A stretch of DNA of 64,000 nt. Origin: Portibacter marinus. GTDB taxonomy: Bacteria; Bacteroidota; Bacteroidia; Chitinophagales; Saprospiraceae. The stretch covers positions 62,001 through 126,000 of the forward strand of contig NZ_JAJNKB010000009.1 of the NCBI RefSeq assembly GCF_021533195.1, written 5' to 3'. The notes under the pieces are model-generated. The model was not told the DNA's origin and made no database searches. It saw nothing but the letters and a program-made list of their open reading frames with translations. Position 1 is the stretch's first letter; each line of letters starts with the position of its first letter. The position numbers and the translations under genes were made by a program. Below are positions 18,848 through 27,109 of the stretch, in pieces.

Positions 18848-19522
18848 TTAATTGACTAAAGGAGGAAAAATAATTTGTTGTCCCGGTCTCACCTGTCTAA
18901 AATTTGTAAGATTATTTGCTTCAGCGACCTGGACATAATAAGTTGGGTCATCATATATATCATCACAAATGATTGGAATTTTATCACCTTCCTTCATTAA
19001 CTTCATATGTGTCATGTCTGGCGAGTTTCTATTTTGTTGATGAGCCTGAGCAATCGCGGGCACAAAATTAACAAAGACAAGATCCACTTCAGCATTCGTT
19101 GCGGTGCCATCAGTATTAAAAGTGTTATAATTAATACTCATGTCTTTCAAATGCCCCAGAAACTTAAATTCACCCCAAAGTACTGTGACATATGGTGATT
19201 TGTGGCTAGAACCATCATAGTCATAAGTTGCTTTCAATAGATTATCTATTTGTTCACTGACACTGGTAGATTCCCGTCCTGAATATGCGTCAAATTTCGT
19301 CAAGATTAGTTTGATCTCCATTTCTATTTCACCGTGACCTTGGTATTGTTTGACATCATAACCTGAATTAGCTCTATTGTTGGTATTGAATAAAATAGAT
19401 CTTTTTGTCTTTATATTGGAAGGGTTAACCTTCGCTTTAAATTCTTTCGGTCCAGCTTGACCAGGTGAAGATGGTGGATCTGTGTGTCCCCAGATGTATA
19501 TATATTCTACTGTTGCAGCCAT
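18848..19522 (-). CDS. LysM-containing tube-baseplate adaptor (Afp7-like)
   Basis: The 224-aa protein has a beta-rich N-terminal domain (about 1-160, with FKAKVNPSNIKTKRSILFN) and a C-terminal LysM-type module (about 178-224: GDKIPIICDDIYDDPTYY ... VRPGQQIIFPP). This architecture is that of Afp7/gp53-like proteins, which connect the spike hub to the first tube ring. Here LysM serves as a structural module and not as a cell-wall binder. The gene is two bases downstream of the Afp6-like gene and four bases upstream of the spike gene. Confidence 0.88.
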   Translation of the reverse strand: MAATVEYIYIWGHTDPPSSPGQAGPKEFKAKVNPSNIKTKRSILFNTNNRANSGYDVKQYQGHGEIEMEIKLILTKFDAYSGRESTSVSEQIDNLLKATYDYDGSSHKSPYVTVLWGEFKFLGHLKDMSINYNTFNTDGTATNAEVDLVFVNFVPAIAQAHQQNRNSPDMTHMKLMKEGDKIPIICDDIYDDPTYYVQVAEANNLTNFRQVRPGQQIIFPPLVN

Positions 19523-19524
19523 GG

Positions 19525-19725
19525 TTAACGTTGATTTTGTTTATCAAATTCATTGGCAATAATATCTCGACATTCATTCAGAATTTCCTCTCTCAGAACT
19601 TTAATAATTGAAGAGTTGATGATATTGCTGTTTCTGTTTTCAAATTCTTTGACCACTGCACTCCTGGAATGAATGGAGTTAGAAACAATTCCTTTTATTC
19701 TTAATTCTCTGATTTCTACTGGCAT
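19525..19725 (-). CDS. Small Afp6-like protein (DUF5908-type)
   Basis: I choose the ATG at 19725, giving 66 aa that begin MPVEIRELRIKG; a start further upstream would run into the preceding tube gene. The N-terminal motif M-P-[VI]-E-I-[RK]-E-L-x-I-x is typical of the small DUF5908/Afp6-type proteins encoded between the last tube gene and the LysM gene in eCIS loci. The rest is helical. The function is unknown in detail. Confidence 0.78.
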   Translation of the reverse strand: MPVEIRELRIKGIVSNSIHSRSAVVKEFENRNSNIINSSIIKVLREEILNECRDIIANEFDKQNQR

Positions 19726-19727
19726 AA

Positions 19728-20189
19728 TTAGGTATGAACGTAAATAGATGTGCATTCTAAGACGATGGTTTCCAAGGTCAGTTCTTTACTCATGGCATCA
19801 AAACTGGAAATCTCCCACTTCGTAGGATATGCTCCTGTTAACAGAAAGTAAGCCACTGGATCCCCTTTCTCGTTCATCAGAGTAACGGTCACATCCTGAT
19901 GACTAATTTCATTATCGACCTGATTCATCTTTAGATTGAAAACAGAATCAAGGATCTTCTCGCTTAGTAAGTTGCCTTTGACCAGTCCTTTCTTAAAAGA
20001 TACCGGACCTGGTTTTACTTTATCAAATTTTTTGGGTGCAGCCGTTGAGTCTCCACCTGGGTTTTCTTGCTTATATTCAATGGTAGCTGAAAGACCACTA
20101 ACTTCTTTAAAAGCCATTTCTGTGCCTCCCATAACCACTTTAAAATGGTAACCAGCTACAGGATATTTGAGTGAATTGGTTGATGCCAT
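19728..20189 (-). CDS. Tube-initiator-type tube protein (Afp5-like)
   Basis: This 153-aa member of the gp19-like tube family is the most divergent of the four here. It keeps the core (YPVAGYHFKVVMGGTEMAFK, EVSGLSATIEY, then KGLVKGN) but ends in TLETIVLECTSIYVHT, where the other three end in the EQIxF-x-HSGI or similar strand. Its position as the last tube gene, just before the Afp6- and Afp7-like genes, matches Afp5, the tube protein that contacts the baseplate. I infer that it makes the first ring on the hub. Confidence 0.88.
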   Translation of the reverse strand: MASTNSLKYPVAGYHFKVVMGGTEMAFKEVSGLSATIEYKQENPGGDSTAAPKKFDKVKPGPVSFKKGLVKGNLLSEKILDSVFNLKMNQVDNEISHQDVTVTLMNEKGDPVAYFLLTGAYPTKWEISSFDAMSKELTLETIVLECTSIYVHT

Positions 20190-20194
20190 AATTG

Positions 20195-20653
20195 TTATTT
20201 AATCTCTATACCGGAGTGACTGAATTCTATTTGTTCTATTGCGATTGCATTGTCGCTAGCACTCAATGACTCCATGGTCAGTTTGGTGGGTACTGCGTTT
20301 TTGGCGACCCAAGTAAAAGCACTTGAACTGGTTTCATCCAGTAAGTCAATCTGAACATCAATTGCTTTTTCATCTGTACTAAAGAATTCTTTGAGCTTAG
20401 TGACGTTATCATAAATTTTGATCAAGTCTTTATCATCTTTAAATAAACCTTTTTTTAAAGTGATGCTTCCTGACTTGCGCATACTCACTCTTCTTGCGGG
20501 AATAAATTCTTTGTCTGTACCATTTCGGTATTCTGTGATTTCATTTTCAACAGTTAAGCCCGTCACTTCCTGAAAAGCGATGGTGTTACCATCAATCTTT
20601 ACTTCGAAATGAAATTTCGGTAATGGGAATTTATTATCTGCGGATGATGCCAT
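20195..20653 (-). CDS. Tube protein paralogue 3 (Afp1-like)
   Basis: The 152-aa protein is of the T4 gp19/Hcp-like tube family. It shows FPLPKFHFEVKIDGNTIAFQ, then EVTGLTVENEITEYRNG, a KKGLFKDD turn and a C-terminal AIEQIEFSHSGIEIK. It is clearly paralogous to the next two upstream genes and nearly the same length. It is separated from the upstream tube gene by a 187-base spacer containing a hairpin, and is 5 bases from the Afp5-like gene. Confidence 0.9.
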   Translation of the reverse strand: MASSADNKFPLPKFHFEVKIDGNTIAFQEVTGLTVENEITEYRNGTDKEFIPARRVSMRKSGSITLKKGLFKDDKDLIKIYDNVTKLKEFFSTDEKAIDVQIDLLDETSSSAFTWVAKNAVPTKLTMESLSASDNAIAIEQIEFSHSGIEIK

Positions 20654-20746
20654 TAATAATCAATTAATTTTTACAAACCTATTAGGTGATCAGAGAACAT
20701 TTAAATTTCAGAATGAAGAAATTAAATTCATTCATTTCTTGAAAAA

Positions 20747-20785
20747 GTCCAGCATGAAAGAATAATGCGCTCCTCCTTGCTGAAC
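20747..20785 (-). promoter_or_regulatory. Intergenic hairpin between tube genes 2 and 3
   Basis: An 8-bp stem (GTCCAGCA at 20747-20754 against TGCTGAAC at 20778-20785, one G-T pair) has a 23-nt loop. On the minus strand it is followed by CTTTTTC. It lies in the only long spacer (187 bases) inside the structural operon. It may be a leaky terminator or an mRNA 3'-end stabiliser for the upstream tube and sheath genes. The long loop makes a strong terminator unlikely. Confidence 0.45.
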
Positions 20786-20840
20786 TTATAATATGATTCG
20801 TTGTAAAAAACTTAGTAATATTTACAATGAATTATTTGTA

Positions 20841-21296
20841 TTACGCTTGAATTATTCCGGAATGAACAAAATCAATTTGTTCAATCGCGATAGCGTTCTC
20901 TTCAGACTTTAAGTCTCCATTGGTCATTTTTATTGCGACTGCCTTAGCAATGGTCCAAGTTATCACTGTTCCACCTGATTCATCTAAGAGTGTGACTGTC
21001 AGATCAACTGGAGTTGACTGGCTGTAATAATTCTTATCATCTATGATGGTTTTATAATTGTCCCAAACGTCGGTATCACCTGTAAAGACGCCTTTCTTGA
21101 AACTTACCGTTCCTGTTTTTCTTAATCCTGCCCTTTTTAAGGTTACAAATTCAGGATCATCACCTGACCGGTATTCCATATGATCGTTTTCCATATCCAA
21201 GCCAGTCACTTCCTGAAAAGCAATGGGTCCTGATCCCAGGTCAACGGTAAAATGAAACTTCGGTACCGGGAATTTATCTTCTGCTGACGATGCCAT
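20841..21296 (-). CDS. Tube protein paralogue 2 (Afp1-like)
   Basis: The 151-aa gp19-like tube protein shows FPVPKFHFTVDLGSGPIAFQ, then EVTGLDMENDHMEYRSGDD, KKGVFTGD and the C-terminal AIEQIDFVHSGI. It shares the N-terminal MASSA(D/E)-x-KFP start with paralogue 3. Hairpins follow both this gene and the tube gene upstream of it. It probably contributes to the inner tube; which paralogue is the main subunit cannot be decided from sequence alone. Confidence 0.9.
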   Translation of the reverse strand: MASSAEDKFPVPKFHFTVDLGSGPIAFQEVTGLDMENDHMEYRSGDDPEFVTLKRAGLRKTGTVSFKKGVFTGDTDVWDNYKTIIDDKNYYSQSTPVDLTVTLLDESGGTVITWTIAKAVAIKMTNGDLKSEENAIAIEQIDFVHSGIIQA

Positions 21297-21316
21297 AAAG
21301 TTTTACTTTTTAAAAT

Positions 21317-21342
21317 CGCCTCCGGAAATATTACCGGAGGCG
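21317..21342 (-). promoter_or_regulatory. Strong hairpin between tube genes 1 and 2
   Basis: A perfect 9-bp, GC-rich stem (21317-21325 with 21334-21342) has an 8-nt loop, in an otherwise AT-rich 61-base spacer. On the minus strand it is followed by ATTTTAAAAAG, a weak T tract. It probably terminates a fraction of transcripts or protects the 3' end of the sheath-tube message, which would raise the dose of the major subunits over the baseplate genes. Confidence 0.65.
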
Positions 21343-21357
21343 TAAGATTAATAAATT

Positions 21358-21822
21358 TTATTCGAATTCAATTTCGATTTCCTCGTAAGCAAATTCGATA
21401 GATTCTATCGCTACTTCGTTAGCATCTGATTTCAAATCAGTAAAGCTATACTTAATAGGGAAACAATTCGTCAAGTTACATGACATCACAGCTTCGCCCT
21501 GCTCGTCTAGGAGAGAAACGACAATGTCCATTCTGTCATCTTGAGTATAGTAAGCCTTTTCCTCAGTAATGGCTTTCCAGAATTCCAAAGAATCTTCATC
21601 ATCGTGGAAAATACCTTTCTTAAGAACAAGATTACTAGTTTTAATTAAGCCTGCGCTTTTGTTAGGGCTGAAAATCTCGCTATCGCCATGTCTGTATTCG
21701 ATAACAGTAGTCTCAGTCTCTAACCCAGAAACTTCTTGAAAGCTAATCGGAGTACCATCAATTTCGACTTCATAGTGAAATTTAGCTACTGGCCACATGC
21801 CTTCATAATCTTCTGCTGCCAT
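21358..21822 (-). CDS. Tube protein paralogue 1 (Afp1-like)
   Basis: The 154-aa gp19-like tube protein shows WPVAKFHYEVEIDGTPISFQ, then EVSGLETETTVIEYRHGD, KKGIFHDDED and the C-terminal VAIESIEFAYEEIEIEF. It is the first tube gene after the sheath, as afp1 neighbours the sheath genes in Afp. It is more acidic than its paralogues. It is a candidate main tube subunit because it is nearest the sheath gene and is followed by the strongest hairpin. Confidence 0.9.
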   Translation of the reverse strand: MAAEDYEGMWPVAKFHYEVEIDGTPISFQEVSGLETETTVIEYRHGDSEIFSPNKSAGLIKTSNLVLKKGIFHDDEDSLEFWKAITEEKAYYTQDDRMDIVVSLLDEQGEAVMSCNLTNCFPIKYSFTDLKSDANEVAIESIEFAYEEIEIEFE

Positions 21823-21866
21823 AATTTATTTGTTTTAAATTTTTTTAATAATTAATACGATCAAAT

Positions 21867-21884
21867 TAGCTTCTAATGAAGCTA
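21867..21884 (-). promoter_or_regulatory. Hairpin after the sheath gene
   Basis: A perfect 7-bp stem (21867-21873 with 21878-21884) closes a TAAT tetraloop, just downstream of the sheath stop codon at 21892. On the minus strand it is followed by ATTTGATCG, which is not a clear T run. It is the first of three hairpins placed after the sheath and the first two tube genes. Confidence 0.45.
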
Positions 21885-21891
21885 TAGAAGA

Positions 21892-23586
21892 TTACTCTTC
21901 AGCTGCGCCATCTTCGCCACCTTCTTCTTCGCCTTCTTCTTCACCTTCTTCTGCTCCTTCTTCTACCGGCTCTTGCATTCGTTGCTCAAATGTGATTTCA
22001 ATGAATTCTGCAGGTCTGGCTACAGACAAGAAGACAGATATTCTCATGACACCATCTAGAATGTCTTCCGGAGTCATGGTATCGCCTAATCCTATCGCCA
22101 CTTCATATGCTTCTGCTGGAGAAATACCCATCAACGCTCCTCTCTTCCACATAGAAGTCAAGAAGTTTTCAATAGCTATTCTAACCCTCATCCACGTCTG
22201 AGGTGTGTTAGGTTCAAAAATGTAGTTTTCAACAGCAGATTTAACAGATTGCTCAATCATAAGAATAGTTCTTCTTACATTGATGTACTTCCAATCTTGA
22301 CTGTTTCCATCCAGGGTTCTTGCACCCCAAACTAATACTCCTTTACCGATAAAGCTTCTAATTGCATTGACGGCCTTACCGTTAATAGGTAAATTTAAGT
22401 CCTCTTGAATTGCTCCCGTAATGTTAAGAGTAGGTGATAATACCGAATTCAAACCTATGTTTGCCGGCGCCTTATGTACACCAATATTGTTGTCTACATT
22501 GGCATAAATACCAGCAATAGCACCACATGTTGGCATTACATTAGCACTTTCTCTTATTTCTCTCAATATCGCATTATAAGTAGGACTGATGGCTTTCAGG
22601 TTTTGATCTAGAACCTGACCGCTTCCTGATACACTCTTGAGTCTATCGATCTCAGCTTTCACCTCATTGAACTTCATCATTGCTCGGCTATCCACATTTT
22701 TTGTAGAAGAAGCAGATGACTTGGAACTTGATGATTTAGAACTTGAACCCGACGAACTCTTCGAGCTTGAAGAACTTTTTGATGATGATGATGAACTGGA
22801 AGATGAGGTTGAACTGGAACTTGCACTTGGTTGAGGTCCACCCAGATAGCGATATTCTGCTTCCTTTGTCAAAATTTTAACCAGTTCGTTCACATTGCTG
22901 ATATTCTTGAACGATATCTCGCTGCCAGAAACTACTGTAGTATTAAGCCAAGGATAGTAAGCTGCGCCATAAGCTAAATTCTGATGACCAACTCCTTCTC
23001 TGAATTGGTTGATATTATCTTTGTCATCGTAAGATCTTGGTTCATTTCCGTTAGGAACATCAAAGATTGCAAATCTATCTCTGGTTTCGCGCCCACAGTG
23101 ATTTAATATATCTCTGTAAAGTTCAAAACACTCTTTAGAGTCGAGATTGACTGCATCTGGACAAACCACTAAGCTTGGCTCTTGTTCTGCCACTAATACT
23201 TCAAGTCCTTCCTGAAGATTTTTCAGTTTAGAACCGCTTTGATAGTTACCTACGGAGACGATATAGCATGATCCTCCACCGTTAGAGTAGAATAATCTTA
23301 AGCTATTATATAAGTGGAAATTACTTTCCGGATCTAATTTTAAAGTATAGTCTTTTTCATCTTTTGCTTTGATAGAAAAAGAAACTTTAGGACCTTTTCC
23401 AAAGTAGTTGATAAACTCTTTAAAAGAATCAATCCTTGTAGGGGTATTTAAAAGAGATTCGTGACCTCTTTCAGCCTTTGCGGTATATCCAATAAATGCC
23501 GGTATTGCCGACGGTGCTTCAACCACTGAGCTACTGAAAGCATTATTCTCCCGAACGTAAACACCCGGGGTTGCTAATCTTGCCAT
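21892..23586 (-). CDS. Contractile sheath protein (Afp2/3/4-like)
   Basis: The 564-aa protein begins MARLATPGVYVRE with SAIPAFIGYT at about 26-34, typical of eCIS and phage sheath N-termini. It has the conserved C-terminal sheath fold (about 400-530: IRSFIGKGVLVWGARTLDG; WKYINVRRTILMIEQSVKSA; VENYIFEPNTPQTW). It is the only sheath gene in the window, whereas Afp has three. Two unusual parts are visible: a Ser/Lys-only insertion at residues 254-295 (nt 22702-22827) and a Glu/Gly-rich acidic tail (about 541-564). The insertion lies in the variable domain expected to face outward. Sheath contraction would drive the tube into the target. Confidence 0.95.
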   Translation of the reverse strand: MARLATPGVYVRENNAFSSSVVEAPSAIPAFIGYTAKAERGHESLLNTPTRIDSFKEFINYFGKGPKVSFSIKAKDEKDYTLKLDPESNFHLYNSLRLFYSNGGGSCYIVSVGNYQSGSKLKNLQEGLEVLVAEQEPSLVVCPDAVNLDSKECFELYRDILNHCGRETRDRFAIFDVPNGNEPRSYDDKDNINQFREGVGHQNLAYGAAYYPWLNTTVVSGSEISFKNISNVNELVKILTKEAEYRYLGGPQPSASSSSTSSSSSSSSSKSSSSSKSSSGSSSKSSSSKSSASSTKNVDSRAMMKFNEVKAEIDRLKSVSGSGQVLDQNLKAISPTYNAILREIRESANVMPTCGAIAGIYANVDNNIGVHKAPANIGLNSVLSPTLNITGAIQEDLNLPINGKAVNAIRSFIGKGVLVWGARTLDGNSQDWKYINVRRTILMIEQSVKSAVENYIFEPNTPQTWMRVRIAIENFLTSMWKRGALMGISPAEAYEVAIGLGDTMTPEDILDGVMRISVFLSVARPAEFIEITFEQRMQEPVEEGAEEGEEEGEEEGGEDGAAEE

Positions 23587-23623
23587 AGTACGATTATTTG
23601 ATTAAGTAAATAATAAAAATTTG

Positions 23624-24688
23624 TTATAAATAAATGTAAGTGGTGGAGTAAATTTTATTGGATTCCCTGTCCGGTTTCACGGATTTTATCTTTGGTTTTG
23701 GAATCTTAACTGATTTGCTTAACCACTTTGAGTTGTTCTTTATTTTCAATTCTAGTTTATCTGAGACATTTACCACTTCTTTTAATTCAATCGGTTCTTT
23801 TGATTCTATAGCAAATGCGTCTTCTCCATTGGTCAATGTTACTTTTTTCGGTTTAGAAAAAGCGATGTCCTTGCCATTATAGCTCACTTTGACTTCTTCT
23901 AATTTTAAGTCCACATTTTTATTCTCAGAAAGAATAAAATATTTCCAGAAAGTTTTGCGGGCATTGAGATTAATTACATACTCCTTATGATCTATTTTTC
24001 CGTCTGTGAAGAACTTGTTTTCTTTTGGCAGATCATTCAGGAATAAATCCATGATGCCCCACATAGGTTCTTTTATGTAGTCTATCACATAAAAGGACAT
24101 TGAGGACTTTCCGTTAAGGATGGAATATTTTCCTTCGGAAAGATTTTTAAGTTTGACCAATGTATGATCCTCAACTTCTTGAGTCCAAAGGTCTTTCTTT
24201 AAATCGTTTTGTCTTACATCTACAAGTTTGGTACTTTTAATGACTTTGTCAAGTTTTATGGACTGATATTTATTATAAATTCTCAATGCCTGCTCCTCAT
24301 TGACGTATTCTTTGTCGTGAATCAGCAGTTTAGCCCCATCTTTAGACGTGGACAAGTTCGTGAAGTAGTACATTTTGTTGTTATCTGAGAATGCCAGATC
24401 GGTGTAATTTAACAGATAGCTATTTTTGTTTCGAATGAGAAAGATCAGCTTTTGGTCTAGTTTAGCCTTTATCTTTTGAATCTTCTGAAACTTTTCCGTA
24501 TTGCAAAACAGTGAAAAACCATTCGTTTCCGGCTTGAAGAACAAATGATAGTTCTTCATAATAATCTGAGTCTTATTAGTAGGAATAAACTCAAAGTCCC
24601 TACCAGATCCATCGTGGTAGAAGTTGTTTAAGCATTTTATTGTTAATAATTTATCCCACTTAAAACCGAGATTAACCCTTTGGTACAT
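23624..24688 (-). CDS. Uncharacterised injection-system protein
   Basis: I do not recognise this 354-aa protein. It has no signal peptide and no membrane segment. It is rich in Lys, Phe, Tyr and Asn, and predicted beta-rich with at least two repeated Ig-like stretches in the C-terminal half (KVSYNGKDIAFSKPKKVTLT; LKEVVNVSDKLELKIKNNSK). The C-terminus has KIPKPKIKSVKP. It lies between the DUF4255 (Afp16-like) gene, 1 base upstream, and the sheath gene, so it is likely a structural or cap-associated component. Its length and composition do not match sheath or tube proteins. Confidence 0.65.
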   Translation of the reverse strand: MYQRVNLGFKWDKLLTIKCLNNFYHDGSGRDFEFIPTNKTQIIMKNYHLFFKPETNGFSLFCNTEKFQKIQKIKAKLDQKLIFLIRNKNSYLLNYTDLAFSDNNKMYYFTNLSTSKDGAKLLIHDKEYVNEEQALRIYNKYQSIKLDKVIKSTKLVDVRQNDLKKDLWTQEVEDHTLVKLKNLSEGKYSILNGKSSMSFYVIDYIKEPMWGIMDLFLNDLPKENKFFTDGKIDHKEYVINLNARKTFWKYFILSENKNVDLKLEEVKVSYNGKDIAFSKPKKVTLTNGEDAFAIESKEPIELKEVVNVSDKLELKIKNNSKWLSKSVKIPKPKIKSVKPDRESNKIYSTTYIYL

Positions 24689-24689
24689 A

Positions 24690-25211
24690 CTAATAGTCGT
24701 CTATAATTGAGCCGGAAACCGGTGGTACTTCATCATTAATTCTATCATCATCCATACTAATTGTTCTAAACCTGAATAGTACAGATGGCATGTATTTAGC
24801 CCCGAGACCAGCCCAAATGTTACTCATTTCTCTGAAGTCGACATTATGAAGTTCTGCTAAAATGGTATCTGATTCTATCACAAAGCTGGGATTAGCTTGA
24901 AAGAAGCCAATTACTCCAGACAGGAATTTTAGGGATTCAAAATAGTTGGTGAAATAAGCAGAAAATAGAACATATAAATTGACATGAATGGGCATATCTC
25001 CTGCTCCAGGTCCGCCACTCCCATAAGGATTAGAACCGTCCCTCTCGACATTGATCAGCGATACAATAATCTTATTTTCTTCTCTTACGGCAATAGATCC
25101 ATCTTGAGCCAGGATATTCGATAGAATAACCGGGTCCTCGCTGGTATCAAATTTAGCATCCAGATAATCATTGAGCTCATCTGCGATGATAGGAATTACT
25201 TCATGGATCAT
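24690..25211 (-). CDS. Tube/sheath terminator, Afp16-like (DUF4255)
   Basis: The 173-aa protein has the DUF4255/Pvc16 N-terminal pattern: a short helix IPIIADELNDYL, then DPVILSNILAQDG, VREENKIIVSLINVERD, and the INVYVLFSAYF-like strand (here HVNLYVLFSAYFTNYFESLK). In Afp/PVC this protein caps the distal end of tube and sheath and fixes particle length together with the tape measure. It is next to the sheath-tube block, although in Afp the gene is at the far end of the locus. Confidence 0.88.
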   Translation of the reverse strand: MIHEVIPIIADELNDYLDAKFDTSEDPVILSNILAQDGSIAVREENKIIVSLINVERDGSNPYGSGGPGAGDMPIHVNLYVLFSAYFTNYFESLKFLSGVIGFFQANPSFVIESDTILAELHNVDFREMSNIWAGLGAKYMPSVLFRFRTISMDDDRINDEVPPVSGSIIDDY

Positions 25212-25216
25212 TTCAA

Positions 25217-25495
25217 CTAGTTTTTAGATTCATCGTGATAGATGTCTGGAATTATATAAGGTATCTGGGTTAAAATTCTTAAAATCAAGTATGCTGTAAT
25301 CCTCATCAGATAGATGCCTGCTACGCCCAGCAAGATACCGTAAAGAATAAGCTTTATTTCGTCTCTGATCAGATACTGAGCTTCTGACATGATAAAAAAG
25401 ATGGAAAGCACCATGCCTGCAGGTAGTATCCTGAACAAAAAAAGTTTGAACTCAGGAATAATATGCGGAACGATAGATCGAAACATCTTTTTCAT
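25217..25495 (-). CDS. Small membrane protein with two TM segments
   Basis: The 92-aa protein has two hydrophobic helices (about 20-38, FRILPAGMVLSIFFIM; about 48-75, IKLILYGILLGVAGIYLM) and charged ends. It is encoded five bases before the Afp16-like gene and six bases after the GH18-like membrane gene, so all are co-transcribed. No family is recognised. The context suggests an inner-membrane partner for anchoring, or a release/holin-like protein; neither is proven. Confidence 0.6.
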   Translation of the reverse strand: MKKMFRSIVPHIIPEFKLFLFRILPAGMVLSIFFIMSEAQYLIRDEIKLILYGILLGVAGIYLMRITAYLILRILTQIPYIIPDIYHDESKN

Positions 25496-25501
25496 ACACC
25501 T

Positions 25502-27109
25502 CTATTTTACAATGTTTACATATTTCTTTGATCTCATCATCATCTTCTTAACCATAATATAAATGAAGAAGCACAGCATAATTAATAATCCAAGCCCCAG
25601 CAATAATATTCTGGCTCCTCCTATCCCGGTACAAATGATAAAAATCAGTATTGATACCAAAAAGAAAATTCTAAACCTGGTCCAATACTTATTAAATTTT
25701 GCCAATGAATTTCTGACCTCCCAGTACCTGAGTATCGAATACACAAATCCAATCGGTAAAAAGGCTGCTAAATAATAGGCAATGACCCAGCCGATCTTTT
25801 CTCGTTTTTCACCAAAATTATCAGCTATGGCAGCCCAGTTCTCCCCCCTGCGATTATCTGGATTAGAGTAGTAGCCTAAGGCATTAACTGCAAATCCCCG
25901 CATTCCCAAACTGTCAACTAAATAAATATATTTGGATGCCAATGAAGTCGAATCCTCAATAAGATAGGCAGATTGCGTTTCATTGTCAAGATAGTACGCC
26001 ATCGTGTTGTCATTCTTATATTGAATCGTACCTGACCGACCTCTGATGTCTTTGTTAAACTTGTCAATGGTAATATATGGACTTCCTTCCTTCAAATTGT
26101 AGTTGTTGTTTTCATCACGTTTGAAAATAACCCCATACCATGGTAGTTCTACGATAAATTTATCCAGAATGACATCTTCATATCCAGGAACCATATAGTT
26201 GTTCAATGTGCCCTCAATACTGTAAGACGATTGCTTATCTATCGCTACCAAGGGTGAATAGGATCGCGAGTACTTTTCAAATCCATAACCTTGAATAATA
26301 AAGCGATCAACCATCGGTTCCAATAACTGTATAATTTCGAGCGGTATTAGGGACTCTTTCCTATATTTCGCAGGTACTTTCAAATAGATCAAATGATCCT
26401 GACCTAATTCATTTCTTAAGAAGGTTATAAAATCAACAAAGTCTTCATTATAAAAGCTGTTCTCGATCTGTAAATCGATCAAAATACCAGATCGATCAGC
26501 GGTGATATTGTAATCCTCACTTAATTCCAGGAAATAACTTTGTAAACTATCCTTTAAAGTCTGATGGACTTCTACGTCCTTTAAAAGGGTGTTGATGTAT
26601 TGTCTTTGCTTTGCTTCTCTTCCATAGTCACCATAGTAGGTCAATTGAAGCAGAAAGTTGATTCGAGGTTGGTGATAATCAGCAGTTTGGATGATATTGA
26701 ATTCATCTTTAGCTGTCTTATCTCTCACTTTTTTCTCAAACTGCGCTCTTAAACTGCTTCGATTTCTCGTATTTCCGGTCGTAGGATTAATGTCATATTC
26801 TCCAACCACAAGGGTGGTCAACAAATTAAAATAGTGGTCTTCAAATCTACCTTCATTAATCATCCAGGAAGGCTCAAATCCGATAACCTCATATTGTTGT
26901 TGTATGGCCATATCTATCAGGTCGGGTCCCTTGCCAGTATTCACAAGTCTTTTTCCGTATTTTTTGACTCTATTTTTCTTCAGGAAACGTTTTGAAATCC
27001 TGTCAAATACTGATTGTGACTGCAATGACTCAGTCGGTATACTCACCGCCATAAAAAGCGTAAGTAATGGAATTAAGAATCGTATATTAAAATTCTTTCT
27101 TCTCGACAT
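25502..27109 (-). CDS. Membrane-anchored GH18-like protein
   Basis: From the ATG at 27109 the protein is 535 aa with a signal peptide (RFLIPLLTLFMAVSI). This start overlaps the end of the preceding gene by 23 bases. The central region reads like a glycoside hydrolase 18 fold: YEVIGFEPSWM as strand 1, SGILIDLQIENSF where the catalytic DxxDxDxE strand should be, IVELPWYGVIF, and the closing SLASKYIYLVDSLGMRGFAV. The acidic catalytic motif is degenerate, so hydrolysis is doubtful and glycan binding is more likely. The C-terminus has several TM segments (IGWVIAYYLAAFLPIGFVYS and a second long hydrophobic run). The bulk would face the periplasm. Confidence 0.65.
   Translation of the reverse strand: MSRRKNFNIRFLIPLLTLFMAVSIPTESLQSQSVFDRISKRFLKKNRVKKYGKRLVNTGKGPDLIDMAIQQQYEVIGFEPSWMINEGRFEDHYFNLLTTLVVGEYDINPTTGNTRNRSSLRAQFEKKVRDKTAKDEFNIIQTADYHQPRINFLLQLTYYGDYGREAKQRQYINTLLKDVEVHQTLKDSLQSYFLELSEDYNITADRSGILIDLQIENSFYNEDFVDFITFLRNELGQDHLIYLKVPAKYRKESLIPLEIIQLLEPMVDRFIIQGYGFEKYSRSYSPLVAIDKQSSYSIEGTLNNYMVPGYEDVILDKFIVELPWYGVIFKRDENNNYNLKEGSPYITIDKFNKDIRGRSGTIQYKNDNTMAYYLDNETQSAYLIEDSTSLASKYIYLVDSLGMRGFAVNALGYYSNPDNRRGENWAAIADNFGEKREKIGWVIAYYLAAFLPIGFVYSILRYWEVRNSLAKFNKYWTRFRIFFLVSILIFIICTGIGGARILLLGLGLLIMLCFFIYIMVKKMMMRSKKYVNIVK

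Noticed and set aside
20747-20785. Small leader peptide inside the tube-gene spacer
   Set aside because: On the minus strand an AGGAGG lies 16 bases before an ATG, but the frame closes after six codons and Bacteroidota rarely use Shine-Dalgarno sites; the sequence is better explained as the loop of a hairpin.
22637-22834. Plus-strand ORF across the Ser-rich sheath insertion
   Set aside because: It is the mirror of the Ser codons, read as Glu/Asp/Leu repeats; no start context or independent support, and the sheath frame on the other strand is intact.
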